A stretch of DNA of 64,000 nucleotides from Halosimplex salinum (GCF_003730195.1 NZ_QWGG01000009.1:1-64000); one strand, 5' to 3'; counted from the first letter of the stretch, positions 7,247 through 16,590 are shown. Notes: generated from the sequence alone by a model not told the origin. Made by a program: numbers and translations.

Positions 7247-8860
7247 ATGCATAAACCACTGCTCGTGACGGACTTTCTGGACAGGGCCCGGCGACACTAC
7301 GGCGACGACGAGGCGGTCGTGGCGACCACCGGCGAGCGGTTCACGTACGACGAGCTGGGCGAGCGGGCGGACAGGTTCTCGGCGGCGCTCCGCGAGCGCG
7401 GCATCGAGAAGGGCGACCGCGTCGCCGTCCTCGACCCGAACACCCACTACCACCTCGAGGCGGCCTACGGGACCATGCAACTCGGCGCGGTCCACACGCC
7501 GCTGAACTACCGGCTGACGCCCGACGACTTCGCGTACATCCTCGACGACGCCGGCGTCGACGCTATCTACGCCGACAGCGAGTACGTCGAGAAGATCGAA
7601 CCCGTTCGTGAGGACGTCCCCACGGAGACGTTCATCACGAACGACGCGGAGTCGGTGGCGGGAGACTGGGAGTCTTTCGACGACCTCCTCGACGCGGCCG
7701 ACCCGAACTTCGAACGGCCCGAGATGCACGAGGACGAGGTGATCACGATCAACTACACCTCGGGAACGACCGGCGACCCGAAGGGCGTGATGCGGACCCA
7801 TCGCTGCGAGACGCTCCACGCCTATCTGATCTCGATCCACCAGGAGATCCGCGACGACGACGTGTACCTGTGGACGCTCCCGATGTTCCACGTCAACGGC
7901 TGGGGCCACATCTACGCGGTCACGGGGATGGGCGCGACCCACGTCTGCAGTCGCGGAATCGACGCCGAGTGGATATTCGAGACGGTCGCCGAGGAGGACG
8001 TCTCCTACCTCTGTAGCGCGCCGACGGTGCTGAACATGCTGATAGACTACTACGAGGACGAGGCCCCGGCGACGACCGGCGCGAACGACGTGCGCGTCGC
8101 GACGGCGGGGTCGGCCCCACCGGAGGCGACCATCAGGACCGTCGAGGACGACTTCGGCTGGTATCTCAAGCACGTCTACGGAGCGACCGAGACCGGCCCG
8201 CTGATCACCACCTCCGACGCTCGCAGACACTTCGACGACGACGGGTCCGCCCGCTTCGCGATCAAGAAACGGCAGGGACTCGGCTATCTCGGGACCGACG
8301 TCCGGGTCGTCGACGAACACGGCGAGGACGTGTCCAGAGACGACGGGAGCATCGGCGAGGTCGTCGTCAGGGGGAACCAGGTGATGGAGGGGTACTGGAA
8401 CAAGCCCGATGCGACCGAGGAGGCGTTCTCCGAGCGGATCGAGGGGTACTACCACACGGGCGACCTCGCGACCGTCGACGAGAACGGGATGATCGCCATC
8501 CAGGACCGGAAGAAGGACATCATCATCTCCGGCGGCGAGAACATCTCCTCGATCGAACTGGAGGACACGCTGTTCGACCACGACGCGGTCTCGAACGTCG
8601 CCGTCGTCCCGGCGCCCAGCGACCAGTGGGGAGAGACGCCGAAGGCGTTCGTCGTCCCCGCGGCGCAGACGGTCGACGACCCCGACGCGCTCGAGTCCGA
8701 ACTGATCGACTTCACTCACGAACGCCTCGCGAGTTACAAGACGATCGGGAGCGTCGAGTTCGTCGACGAACTCCCGACGACTGCCACCGGGAAGGTCCAG
8801 AAGTACGAACTCCGGGCCCGGGAGTGGGAGGACGAGGACCGGATGGTCGGCGAGGGGTGA
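7247..8860 (+). CDS. acyl-CoA synthetase (AMP-forming fatty acid-CoA ligase)
   Basis: A 537-residue member of the ANL adenylating superfamily. It shows the P-loop motif YTSGTTGDPKGV (about residue 169), the A5-type motif YGATETGP (about 313), YHTGDLATVDENGMI (about 401), DRKKDIIISGGENIS and the C-terminal catalytic Lys region TATGKVQKYELR. The enzyme activates a carboxylic acid with ATP to an acyl-adenylate and then forms the CoA thioester in the cytoplasm. The sequence resembles medium/long-chain or 3-methylmercaptopropionyl-type ligases; substrate length cannot be told. The length is normal for the family. It is monocistronic, convergent with the next gene 9 bases away. Other CoA-ester genes occur further along the window. 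Confidence 0.9.
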   Translation: MHKPLLVTDFLDRARRHYGDDEAVVATTGERFTYDELGERADRFSAALRERGIEKGDRVAVLDPNTHYHLEAAYGTMQLGAVHTPLNYRLTPDDFAYILDDAGVDAIYADSEYVEKIEPVREDVPTETFITNDAESVAGDWESFDDLLDAADPNFERPEMHEDEVITINYTSGTTGDPKGVMRTHRCETLHAYLISIHQEIRDDDVYLWTLPMFHVNGWGHIYAVTGMGATHVCSRGIDAEWIFETVAEEDVSYLCSAPTVLNMLIDYYEDEAPATTGANDVRVATAGSAPPEATIRTVEDDFGWYLKHVYGATETGPLITTSDARRHFDDDGSARFAIKKRQGLGYLGTDVRVVDEHGEDVSRDDGSIGEVVVRGNQVMEGYWNKPDATEEAFSERIEGYYHTGDLATVDENGMIAIQDRKKDIIISGGENISSIELEDTLFDHDAVSNVAVVPAPSDQWGETPKAFVVPAAQTVDDPDALESELIDFTHERLASYKTIGSVEFVDELPTTATGKVQKYELRAREWEDEDRMVGEG

Positions 8861-8869
8861 GGAAACGGC

Positions 8870-10108
8870 CTACTGCAGCCCGCTCGCGATCATGAACAGC
8901 CCGACCAGCGCGAGCAACACCCCGACGATCCTCGTGAGCGCGACGTTCCACTCCGCGGGTTCGACCTCGGAGGCGGGCGTCTTGCTCCCGATGGCGTCGA
9001 ACTGCTCGCTCAGGCGTGCGAACCCGTAGGCAAATCTGGTGCTGAGAGCGCCGAAGCCCGTCAGGAGTACGCCGAAGAAGATCGATCCATCGCCTGACCC
9101 GCCGTCTCTCCGCTCGTCGACCTCCTGCGGTCCGTCGGGGCCGCCGCCTCCCGGCCACGTTCCCGGCCCGGGCCAGGCGTCGTCGGTCGGGGACTCGGTC
9201 GCCCCGGATCCGGAGCCCTCCCGTGGGTCGTCCGCCTCGGAGACGCCGACGGCCAGTCCGTCGAGGAACGCCCGCCCGTCGAGCACGACGCGCCACTCTG
9301 CCGCTCCCGCGTCCTCGAAGCGCGCGTCCCACTCGTGGTCCCACGGATCGCCGGATTCCCAGACCGCGACCCGAACCGTGCCGTCGCTCGCGCGGCTGAC
9401 GGCGAAGTCGAAAAAGCGCCCCGACGGGAGCGTCAGGTTCTCGGAGCGGCCGCCGACCGAGACGACGGCCGTCGTCGAGAAGTCCGGCCCGTCGTTGGCG
9501 AGAATCACCCCGGACTGCGCAGCCGTGGGTCGCGTGTCAGTCGACGTTACGGTCGGCGTCATCTCCGTCGCGGACAGCGTCGTGGCGGTCACTATCGGCG
9601 TCGCCTCGCTTCTGGTCGGTCCGTCGCTTTCCGTCGCCGTCGCGGTCGTAGCCGCGCGGTCTCCGCCGGTCTCGGGTCTGGACCCGTTCGGGTCGACGAG
9701 GCGGAGCGACCCGTTCGCGCCGAGGTCGAGCGTTCCAGTGACGACGCCGGAGTCGGGTTCGACGGTGCCGTCGGGTCTGGTCAGCGTCGCCGTCTCGGAG
9801 TCGGCGACGTACAGCGAACAATCGCCGTCGGCGCCCACGGGGACGGTTCGACCGCCGCTCCAGTTGTCGAGCGAGTTCTCTCCCAGTCCGTCCTCGAAGG
9901 CCGGCGCCCAGTCGTCGTCCAGTCCGGGCGCCGAGTAGGTCTCGTACGTGCAGTCGGCCACGCCGTAGCCAGCGGCCGGCCCGCTGTCCGCCGAAACCGT
10001 CCCGAGGACGGCGCCCGACGCGACCGACACCGCACCGACAGCGACGGCCAGGAACACGACGAGAGAGACGACTCGCGGAACTACCGCGTCTGATGGAGGG
10101 CTCGACAC
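8870..10108 (-). CDS. exported, membrane-anchored protein of unknown function
   Basis: The reading frame runs to 10411, but the N-terminal part is Arg-rich and noncoding in character. A GTG at 10108 gives a protein starting with SSPPSDAVVPRV and a strong signal-like hydrophobic segment (VVSLVVFLAVAVGAVSVASG). The mature part (about 410 residues) has Asp/Thr/Gly-rich beta-type sequence with NWSGG and a DPWDHEWDARFEDAGAAEW region, then a Pro/Gly linker. A second hydrophobic helix (RIVGVLLALVGLFMIASGL) sits at the very C-terminus. It therefore looks like a cell-surface protein tethered at its C-terminus. No catalytic motif or family is recognised. An alternative GTG seven codons upstream is possible. 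It is divergent from the sulfatase gene. Confidence 0.6.
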   Translation of the reverse strand: MSSPPSDAVVPRVVSLVVFLAVAVGAVSVASGAVLGTVSADSGPAAGYGVADCTYETYSAPGLDDDWAPAFEDGLGENSLDNWSGGRTVPVGADGDCSLYVADSETATLTRPDGTVEPDSGVVTGTLDLGANGSLRLVDPNGSRPETGGDRAATTATATESDGPTRSEATPIVTATTLSATEMTPTVTSTDTRPTAAQSGVILANDGPDFSTTAVVSVGGRSENLTLPSGRFFDFAVSRASDGTVRVAVWESGDPWDHEWDARFEDAGAAEWRVVLDGRAFLDGLAVGVSEADDPREGSGSGATESPTDDAWPGPGTWPGGGGPDGPQEVDERRDGGSGDGSIFFGVLLTGFGALSTRFAYGFARLSEQFDAIGSKTPASEVEPAEWNVALTRIVGVLLALVGLFMIASGLQ

Positions 10109-10446
10109 ACGGAGACAGTCGTCGTGAACGACACTTAGTGACTTTGGAACCGCCCGACGCCGGCAACTCCGGCACACCGCCGAAGCGTAGACGACTCCGT
10201 GCGCGAATTCGGGTCGCTCCTCTCTCGTTGCCGACCGCTCACTCGGCCGAGAGGTCGGCGGCATAAGCCGGACGTACTCGCCGCTCACCGGTGTATCGGG
10301 GTGTGACCGGTCACAGCCGATGCCCCGCCGCCGGCTCCGGTAAGTCCGCCCTATCGAAACGCCCGACCGCGGGAGGAAACGAACGGCGAAAATCAGCGAG
10401 TAAGCGGTCAATTGCTATCGGTATCGGCCCCCAAGCGCAGGCGACA

Positions 10447-11904
10447 ATGGCTACTCAGCCGAACGTCGTCGTCGTCGTCGCCGATACCACGCGAGTCGAC
10501 GACGCGTACGACTCGCAAGTCGCGCCGACGATCGCGGAACTCGCTACGACGGGAACTCGGGCCACGCAGGCGGTCTCCGCCGCCCCCTGGACGCTCCCGT
10601 CCCACGCGTCGCTGCTGACCGGAACGCCGCCGTCGGAACACGGCGCTCACGCCGACCACGAGCGCCTCGACGACCGGCGGCCGCTGGTCTCGGAACAGTT
10701 CCAGGACGCCGGCTACGAGACCGTCTGCGTCTCGAACAACACCTGGCTGAGCGCCGAGTCGGGCTTCGACCGCGGCTTCGACGAGTTCCGCCAGATGTGG
10801 CAACTCGTCCAGTCCGACAACGCGCTGAGCGAGCTCGTCGACGAGACGGAAGGGAGTCGCGCCCGCCTCGTCGCCCGGAAGCTCTTCGACGGGAACCCGG
10901 TCGTCAACGCGGCCAACACGCTGTACCGGCGGCTGGTCCGCGACCGCTCCGACGACGGCGCCCAGCGCAGCACGGAGTGGATCGCCGACTGGCTCGGCGA
11001 CCGCTCGACCGACCGCCCGTTCTTCCTGCTGGCCAACTACCTCGAACCCCACCTCGATTACCGGCCGCCGAAGCGCACCACCGAGCGCCACCTCCCCGAC
11101 GACGCAACCTACGAGGAGGCGATGGCCGTCCCGCAGGAGCCCTGGGAGTACCTCGCCGGGGATCTCGAACTCTCCGACCGGGAGCTCCGACTGCTCCGCG
11201 ACCTGTACCGCGGCGAAGTCACCTACTTCGACGAGCAACTGGCCGCGCTCAGGGAGGCGCTCGTCGCCGCCGGCGAGTGGGAGAACACGATACTGGTGGT
11301 GACCGCCGACCACGGCGAGAACGTCGGCGACCACGGCCTGATGGACCACCAGTACTGCCTCTACGACACGCTCGTCCACGTCCCGCTCGTGATCCACGGC
11401 GGCGCCTTCACCGGCGGCGACGACCTCGACGACCTCGTGAGCCTGGTCGACCTCGCGCCGACGCTCCTCGACGCCGCGGGCGTCGACGCACCCGGAGCCC
11501 GCGAGGCGTTCCACGGCACTTCGTTCCACCCGGACGCCGACGCGTCTCCCCGCGAGTTCGTCGTCAGCGAGTACATGGCCCCACAGCCGTCGATGGCCGC
11601 ACTGGAGCGCAACCTCGGCGAGGTCCCCGACCACCTCACCCGCTTCGACCGGTCGCTGCGCTCGATCCGGACGGACGAGCACAAACTCGTCCGCGGGTCC
11701 GACGGCTCCGAGCGGCTCTACGACCTCGACGCCGACCCCGGAGAGACGACCGACGTGTCCGAGGCACGGCCCGAGGTCGTCACAGACCTGAGCGACGCGC
11801 TCGACGACTGGCTCGATACCGTCGACGCGGCCGGCGACCGCGGGTCCGTGTCCATCGGCGGCGAGCGCAAGGAACGGCTCGAACAACTGGGATACCTGCA
11901 GTGA
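10447..11904 (+). CDS. sulfatase / alkaline-phosphatase superfamily hydrolase
   Basis: 485 residues from the ATG at 10447; the frame extends upstream but the earlier part is poor. It has the superfamily's metal-binding opening (VVVVVADTTRVDD), then APWTLPSHASLLTG (about residue 43), VTADHGENVGDHG (about 286) and a downstream metal-site region. True sulfatases carry C/S-x-P-S/A-R for formylglycine; here the box reads T-L-P-S-H, so the Cys is Thr and the Arg is His. This substitution is common in archaeal relatives and points to a phosphoryl- or alcohol-transfer type nucleophile rather than a formylglycine sulfatase. The gene may modify surface glycans, but its substrate is not shown. No signal peptide is present, so the protein is cytoplasmic. 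Confidence 0.8.
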   Translation: MATQPNVVVVVADTTRVDDAYDSQVAPTIAELATTGTRATQAVSAAPWTLPSHASLLTGTPPSEHGAHADHERLDDRRPLVSEQFQDAGYETVCVSNNTWLSAESGFDRGFDEFRQMWQLVQSDNALSELVDETEGSRARLVARKLFDGNPVVNAANTLYRRLVRDRSDDGAQRSTEWIADWLGDRSTDRPFFLLANYLEPHLDYRPPKRTTERHLPDDATYEEAMAVPQEPWEYLAGDLELSDRELRLLRDLYRGEVTYFDEQLAALREALVAAGEWENTILVVTADHGENVGDHGLMDHQYCLYDTLVHVPLVIHGGAFTGGDDLDDLVSLVDLAPTLLDAAGVDAPGAREAFHGTSFHPDADASPREFVVSEYMAPQPSMAALERNLGEVPDHLTRFDRSLRSIRTDEHKLVRGSDGSERLYDLDADPGETTDVSEARPEVVTDLSDALDDWLDTVDAAGDRGSVSIGGERKERLEQLGYLQ

Positions 11905-11972
11905 CCGGGGCCGACGTCTCCACTCGCTGACCCGCCGGTCCGGCAGTCGTCAGGGCCGTACCGAGTGTCGTC

Positions 11973-12146
11973 TCAGGTGTCCGGCGCCATGTCGAACCCC
12001 TCGACCTCCTTGACGTCGGTCGACCCGCACTCCGGGCAGTGCTCCCGCGGCGCGTCGAACTCCGCCCCGCAACTCGTACACTGTAGGTGGACGCCTGGTT
12101 CGGTGTCGGGGACGAGCAGGTCCCTGATCGTGTCAACTATCCCCAT
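11973..12146 (-). CDS. small zinc-ribbon protein
   Basis: 57 residues starting MGIVDTIRDLLVPD. It contains CTSCGAEFDAPREHCPECG, a C2-C2 zinc ribbon of the rubredoxin or nucleic-acid-binding type, and an acidic tail. An in-frame ATG 27 bases upstream is less likely. Haloarchaeal genomes encode many such one-ribbon proteins with unproven roles, probably in transcription or translation. It lies between convergent and same-strand genes without overlap. Confidence 0.75.
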   Translation of the reverse strand: MGIVDTIRDLLVPDTEPGVHLQCTSCGAEFDAPREHCPECGSTDVKEVEGFDMAPDT

Positions 12147-12221
12147 GGGACGGGGTTGGCTGTCGACACGCAAAGGTGTTGTTCCGTGTGCGACGCGGCG
12201 CGAATCGCGAACGGTTATCGA

Positions 12222-12908
12222 CTACAGCGTGCCGTAGCGGTCCCAGACCTCGAAGACGCTGTCGCCGTCGCGGATGTCCGAGCGGACCTGGTTCTCCGTC
12301 TCTAGCTCTTCCTCGCCGCGTTCGAGCACCTCGTCGACGATGTCGGGCTCGATGACCGCGATCGACTGGTAGTCGGCGAAGATCACGTCGCCGGGCGCGA
12401 TGGTCACGTCGTGGACCTCGACGGGCACGTCCCACTCGCGGAAGCTGACGCGGCCGAACGACTCGATGGCGCTGTGGCCGTCCGACCAGACCGGGAACTC
12501 GTGCTCCTCGATCATCGTCGAGTCGCGCGTCGGGCCGTCGATGAGCGCGCCCGTCGCGCCGTTCTCCTGCACGATGGTGCTCAGGAGTTCGCCCCAGAGC
12601 CCGACTTCCGTGTCCTTCGGCGCCGCCATGACGACGAAGTCGCCCTCGTCGGTGGCCTCGAGGTACTGGAAGAAGTCGATGTCCTCGGCGTCGCGGTCCT
12701 CGTCCTCGTCGTCACCGCCCTCCTCGTAACCGATGTCGACGCGCTGTGCGGTGTGTGCCGTCCCGACGGTCGGCTCCGTCGACCAGACGGGGCGGATGCG
12801 CGTCCCAGGGATGACGTTGTCCTCGATGCCCATCTCGTCCGTGATGTCGTTGATGAGGGCGCTGTGGAGTTCCTCGAACCGCTCGCGTTTCTCCGGTGTG
12901 AGCGTCAT
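12222..12908 (-). CDS. RraA-family protein (aldolase/demethylmenaquinone methyltransferase-like)
   Basis: 228 residues from MTLTPEKRERFEEL. It shows the RraA/HMG-aldolase fold signals: an N-terminal helix with SALINDITDEMGI, the GxxxxxxxxENGATGALIDGPTRDST segment (about residues 113-135) with the conserved Gly-Ala-x-x-Asp-Gly and the Arg/Asp pair, and PGDVIFADYQSIAVI (about 173-187). The family includes oxaloacetate decarboxylases and HMG/CHA aldolases that use a divalent metal; annotations as a menaquinone methyltransferase are historical and wrong. An acidic insert (EEGGDDEDEDRDAEDID) interrupts the N-terminal part and is typical of a halophile. The substrate is unknown. The ATG at 12908 is chosen since upstream codons are not protein-like. 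Confidence 0.8.
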   Translation of the reverse strand: MTLTPEKRERFEELHSALINDITDEMGIEDNVIPGTRIRPVWSTEPTVGTAHTAQRVDIGYEEGGDDEDEDRDAEDIDFFQYLEATDEGDFVVMAAPKDTEVGLWGELLSTIVQENGATGALIDGPTRDSTMIEEHEFPVWSDGHSAIESFGRVSFREWDVPVEVHDVTIAPGDVIFADYQSIAVIEPDIVDEVLERGEEELETENQVRSDIRDGDSVFEVWDRYGTL

Positions 12909-13005
12909 TTGGGTTCTCTCCGAGCGACACGATGCGAGGGAAAAAGGGTGGCTATAGCGGCAGGCTGGACCGGCGTCGGCCGAGCGGAACACTAGATCGT
13001 CCTCG

Positions 13006-13932
13006 TCACAGCCCGGCCAGCACCTCGTCGGCGAACTGTTCGAGCACCGCGCGCTCGTCCCGGCTCGGGTCGGTCGCGCGAACGTTGATCATCACGTGGT
13101 CGACGCCCGCCTCGCGCAGGTCGCGGACGTGGTCGCCGAGCCAGTCGGTCCCCGCGGCGTACCCCTGATGTATCCGCTCGGGACCCGCCGCCGGATCCTC
13201 GGACAGCGCCACGTGGAGCACCTGCACGTACGGTTTCTCGCCGGCAGTCTCGCGCCACTCCTCGACCTGCGCGGCCACGTCCTCAACCGCGCGCTGGTAG
13301 TACACCCAGCCGTCGCCTTCCTCGCCGATCCACTCCATGGACTGGCCGGCGTGCCCGGTCACGAGCAGTGGCAGCGTCTCCGTCGTCGGCTTCGGGAGCA
13401 GGTCCAGCGAGCCGTCGAGCGTCCCGAACGACGAGTCGAGTTCGGGGTACTCCTCGCGCCAGAGCGTACGGAGCACGTCGACGCTCTCCCGGAACAACTC
13501 GCCCGCGTCGTCCTGGTCCACACCGAACGCGGGGAACTCCGGCGGCCGGTCGCCGCTGGCGACGCCGAGGACCAGTCGGCCGTCCGAGAGCCGGTCGACG
13601 GAGGCTGCGGCCTTCGCGACGTGGAGCGGGTGGCGGAGCGGCAGGACGATACTGCCGGTCGCGAGCGCCACGTCGTCGGTGTTCGCGGCGACGTGCGAGA
13701 GGAACACCCACGGGTCGTACACCTGCCCGGCGTCGTCGAACTTCGGCCAGAACAGCGGCACGTCGCGGAACCATAGCGCGTCGAACCCCAGTTTCTCGGC
13801 GACCCTCGCCAGTTCGACCTGTTCGCCCAGCGGCGGGATCGGGCCGTCTGCGGTCGTGATCGGGAAGAACAGCCCGACGGAGAAGTCGTCGCCGAAGAGC
13901 CGACGATACCCCCGGTTTTCGTGGTCGGTCAT
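13006..13932 (-). CDS. luciferase-like (LLM) F420-type oxidoreductase
   Basis: 308 residues from MTDHENRGYRRLFGDD. The TIM-barrel luciferase-like monooxygenase family is recognised by VGLFFPITTADGPIPPL, ELARVAEKLGFDALWFRDVP, the SIVLPLRHPLHVAKAAASVDRLSDGRLVLGV stretch around residues 90-120 (the key R-HP and LSxGRxxLGxG pattern), and TGHAGQS. Archaeal members usually use coenzyme F420, consistent with a haloarchaeal host; FMN use is also possible. The substrate is unknown; a TIGR03571-type subgroup is possible from the opening. The frame runs upstream to 14448 but that part lacks coding character and lies antisense to the next gene. Confidence 0.85.
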   Translation of the reverse strand: MTDHENRGYRRLFGDDFSVGLFFPITTADGPIPPLGEQVELARVAEKLGFDALWFRDVPLFWPKFDDAGQVYDPWVFLSHVAANTDDVALATGSIVLPLRHPLHVAKAAASVDRLSDGRLVLGVASGDRPPEFPAFGVDQDDAGELFRESVDVLRTLWREEYPELDSSFGTLDGSLDLLPKPTTETLPLLVTGHAGQSMEWIGEEGDGWVYYQRAVEDVAAQVEEWRETAGEKPYVQVLHVALSEDPAAGPERIHQGYAAGTDWLGDHVRDLREAGVDHVMINVRATDPSRDERAVLEQFADEVLAGL

Positions 13933-14041
13933 CGACTCCCGGTTCGGTCGACGCCGCCGAGAAACCCCCGGTCTCGGCCGCGTCCGGCTTGCACGAATGT
14001 GCCGGCCGGTCGCCCATTCGCCTGGCGGCCCGAACGACCAC

Positions 14042-14626
14042 ATGGCACTGTCCGGACAGCGCCCCGCAACGGACCCCGACTCGCCGCCGGCCGCGTCGGA
14101 CCGCGACCACTCGGCCGTGGCTCGGCCGCTCTTGCTCGCTGTCGTCGTCGCGTCGCTCGGTACCGTCGGCGTCGCGGTCGACCGGCCGGCGGACGACTCC
14201 TCGATAGCGGGCGCCAGCGCGGGCGGCGCGCTCGCGGGTGGGGCCGCAGTCGCACCGGTCGGCGGCCCGGCAGCCCTCCAGTCGAACGGGACCGAGTCGG
14301 TCGCGCTGTCGGTCGAGAACGTCGCGAACTGCGGCAGTCGCTGTCGGCTGGTGACGGCGAATCTGACCAACAACGGGACCGAGCGGCTGGAGAACGTCAC
14401 CGCGGAGACGCGGATCGCCGCCGACGACGCGCGGCTCTGGAACCGCACCTACCGGTTCGGAAACCTCTCGGTGAACGAGTCGGCCAACCGGACCGCTCGC
14501 ATCCGCCTCAGCGTCACCGAGAGCCTCCAGGTCGCCCGCAACGACGGCTGGATACGGATCAACACGACCGTCTACTGGGACGGCGGCAACGCCACCTTCA
14601 GCGAACGCCGCCGCGTCATCCGATGA
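14042..14626 (+). CDS. exported or membrane-anchored protein, DUF-like beta domain
   Basis: 194 residues starting MALSGQRPATD. One N-terminal hydrophobic segment (ARPLLLAVVVASLGTVGVAV, about 27-46) acts as signal or anchor. A Gly/Ala-rich linker follows, and then about 110 residues with beta-strand alternation and several N-glycosylation sequons (NGT, NLT, NVT, NRT, NLS, NES). CGSRC near residue 97 could form a disulfide. The domain resembles haloarchaeal secreted proteins with CARDB/FxLYD-type folds, but I do not recognise the family firmly. It is divergent from the F420-type oxidoreductase, 110 bases away. Confidence 0.65.
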   Translation: MALSGQRPATDPDSPPAASDRDHSAVARPLLLAVVVASLGTVGVAVDRPADDSSIAGASAGGALAGGAAVAPVGGPAALQSNGTESVALSVENVANCGSRCRLVTANLTNNGTERLENVTAETRIAADDARLWNRTYRFGNLSVNESANRTARIRLSVTESLQVARNDGWIRINTTVYWDGGNATFSERRRVIR

Positions 14627-14653
14627 CCGGAATCGGCTCCCGGCCGTGACCGG

Positions 14654-15151
14654 TCAGCGCCGGCTGTCGCCGTCGCTTCGCCGCTCACGTCCGACGCCGT
14701 CGAGTCCGTCCCGAGAGACCCACAGTATCGCCAGCGAACAGACCCACAGCACCGCAGTCGCCTCGGGGGAGTGGCCGCCGAGCGAGACGCCGACGTGAGT
14801 CGACCAGAACGGCGCTGCCGCGGGAATGCCGCGGGGAGTCATCGCGTCGACGATTAGCTGGGACGCGTACCCCACTCCCACGCCGCCGGCCGCAGTGTGG
14901 CTGTACCTGGCCGCCACGCCGGCCGCGACGACGGCCGCGAGCACGCTGTGGGTGAGGCCGCGGTGTGCGAGCGGCCCCCACGCCGTCGGTACGAGGAGAT
15001 CCGCGTCGGCGACGACGCCGCCGACCAGTCCGGCCCGCGGTGCGTCGAACAGCGCCGCGCCGAGCGCGTAGCCGACCAGCCCGTGCGTCGCTATCGCGAC
15101 CGCGAGGAAGAGCGCCCGACTCCCGAGATAGGCCGCCACGGTCTGTGGCAA
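14654..15151 (-). CDS. DUF457/YdjM-type membrane-bound hydrolase-like protein
   Basis: 165 residues, mostly hydrophobic, with about four to five membrane spans. The signature is an early His (ATHGLVGYALG), the acidic VVADADLLVP and the HRGLTHS motif (about residue 63). These are the conserved metal-type residues of the YdjM/DUF457 family, annotated as metal-dependent hydrolases. The family's true substrate is not established; some members are induced by DNA damage in bacteria. The C-terminus is charged and presumably cytoplasmic. It is convergent with the upstream gene and divergent from the Gln/His-rich frame. Confidence 0.75.
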   Translation of the reverse strand: MPQTVAAYLGSRALFLAVAIATHGLVGYALGAALFDAPRAGLVGGVVADADLLVPTAWGPLAHRGLTHSVLAAVVAAGVAARYSHTAAGGVGVGYASQLIVDAMTPRGIPAAAPFWSTHVGVSLGGHSPEATAVLWVCSLAILWVSRDGLDGVGRERRSDGDSRR

Positions 15152-15368
15152 TTCGGTGTGCCGACCGACCTAAACGTTCCGGCGACTCCAGCGTCGGTAC
15201 CGGCCGGTTACGCGCTCACAGGCCGACCGTACGCCCCGCGCTTCCCGGCCTATCCGCGTAAGGGACGGTTATCGAGCGGGCCGTTCGCCCCGCCCTGGTA
15301 AACGGAGTCGGTCCTATATCCCGACCGCGCCCGGAGCGATAGCACTGGGTACCGGACCCGGATTTCCT

Positions 15369-16400
15369 ATGCAAAACAGTCACCCGACCGACTCCGACCG
15401 ACACCAGCGACAGTCACACGACCGCCAGCAGCGACAGGGCCAGCACCATCGCGGCCAGCAGACCGGCCACCAGCAGACCGGCCAGCCCGATATCGGCCGC
15501 CAGCAGAGCCAGGGCCAGCACGGTCAGCATCAGGGCCAGCAGCACCAGCAGAGCCAGGGCCAGCACGGTCAGCATCAGGGTCAGCACGGTCAGCAGCACC
15601 AACAGACGCAGAGCCATCAGCAGGAGCGACAGCCCGCGGGGCAGCATCACCCGCGGAACCAGCGACAGCAACACGGTCAGCACGGCCAGCAGCACCAGAG
15701 CCACCAGCACGGGCAGCAGACTCAGGGGCAGCATACACAGTCTCAGGGGACCCGATCGGCGCCGCAGCATCACCCGCAAAACCAGCGTCCGCAGCCCCAG
15801 GGCCACCAGTCACAGGGACAGCAGAGCGGGCACGGGACACACCAGCACCAGCAGCGCGAGAACCCCCAGCAGATGGGCGCTGGTGAACGGGACAATCGAC
15901 AGCGCCACAGCACGGGCGGCCAGCACCGCCGACGAACCGACTGGGATCCGAGGGGGCAGCACCAGCAGGGTCAGCAGCACCAAGGCCACCAGCAGGGTCA
16001 GCAGCACCAGCAGGGCCAGCAACACCAGATCCCACACGGCGGGGGCAGCCAGCGACACCGTCCCCAGCAACAGGGCGGCCACCCCGGCGGACATCAGGCC
16101 TCGCAAGGCAGTCACCAGCAATCTCATCAGGGCGGCCAACAGCACCAGACGCACCAGCAGGGCGGCCAACAGCACCAGACGCACCAGCAGGGCGGCCAAC
16201 AGCACCAGCGATCTCAGCAGGGCGGCCAGCAACACCAGACTCAGCAGCACGGTCAGCAAACCCGCCACAGCGGTCAGCAGGCGAGCCAGTCGGGCGGTCA
16301 CTCCGGGTCGTGGTCGGAAGAGGGGCTGCGGTACGGTGGCGAGGCGCGCCACGACCACGACCCCTCGCACGTGGGGAGCGAACAGACGTACGGCCAGTAG
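15369..16400 (+). CDS. Gln/His-rich low-complexity protein (343 residues)
   Basis: The frame from ATG 15369 to TAG 16398 is open for 343 codons and is overwhelmingly Gln, His and Gly, with no Cys and very few hydrophobic residues. Degenerate repeats of QHQQGQ type fill the first two thirds. Near 16128-16247 four copies of a 30-base unit encode QGGQQHQTHQ-like decapeptides. The last ~30 residues (SGSWSEEGLRYGG... ending HVGSEQTYGQ) are not repetitive and are normal in composition, which favours real coding. CCTATATCC at about 15314 could be its TATA. The protein is not acidic, unlike its neighbours. A secreted or cytoplasmic metal-binding or condensate-forming role is conceivable but unproven. 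The alternative is that this is repetitive DNA that happens to lack stops. Confidence 0.5.
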   Translation: MQNSHPTDSDRHQRQSHDRQQRQGQHHRGQQTGHQQTGQPDIGRQQSQGQHGQHQGQQHQQSQGQHGQHQGQHGQQHQQTQSHQQERQPAGQHHPRNQRQQHGQHGQQHQSHQHGQQTQGQHTQSQGTRSAPQHHPQNQRPQPQGHQSQGQQSGHGTHQHQQRENPQQMGAGERDNRQRHSTGGQHRRRTDWDPRGQHQQGQQHQGHQQGQQHQQGQQHQIPHGGGSQRHRPQQQGGHPGGHQASQGSHQQSHQGGQQHQTHQQGGQQHQTHQQGGQQHQRSQQGGQQHQTQQHGQQTRHSGQQASQSGGHSGSWSEEGLRYGGEARHDHDPSHVGSEQTYGQ

Positions 16401-16590
16401 ACGGGTACCGGTCTGACGCCCCGGCGACCCGACACGCCGCCCGCCGTCGACCGCGTTCACAGGCGGTCGAGGCGGATGCCCCGACCCTCGAGGTCGTGGA
16501 GGAAGCCGACACCTGGTGCCACCAACCATACTCGATGACAGGTCTATTCCCTAATATGTTAAGTAACTACAATCGCATATGTGAACCACA

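Noticed and set aside
15414-16529. Minus-strand Leu-rich frames across the Gln/His region
   Set aside because: Hydrophobic runs come from the reverse complement of CAG/CAC repeats. The plus frame has a start, a non-repetitive tail and a stop.
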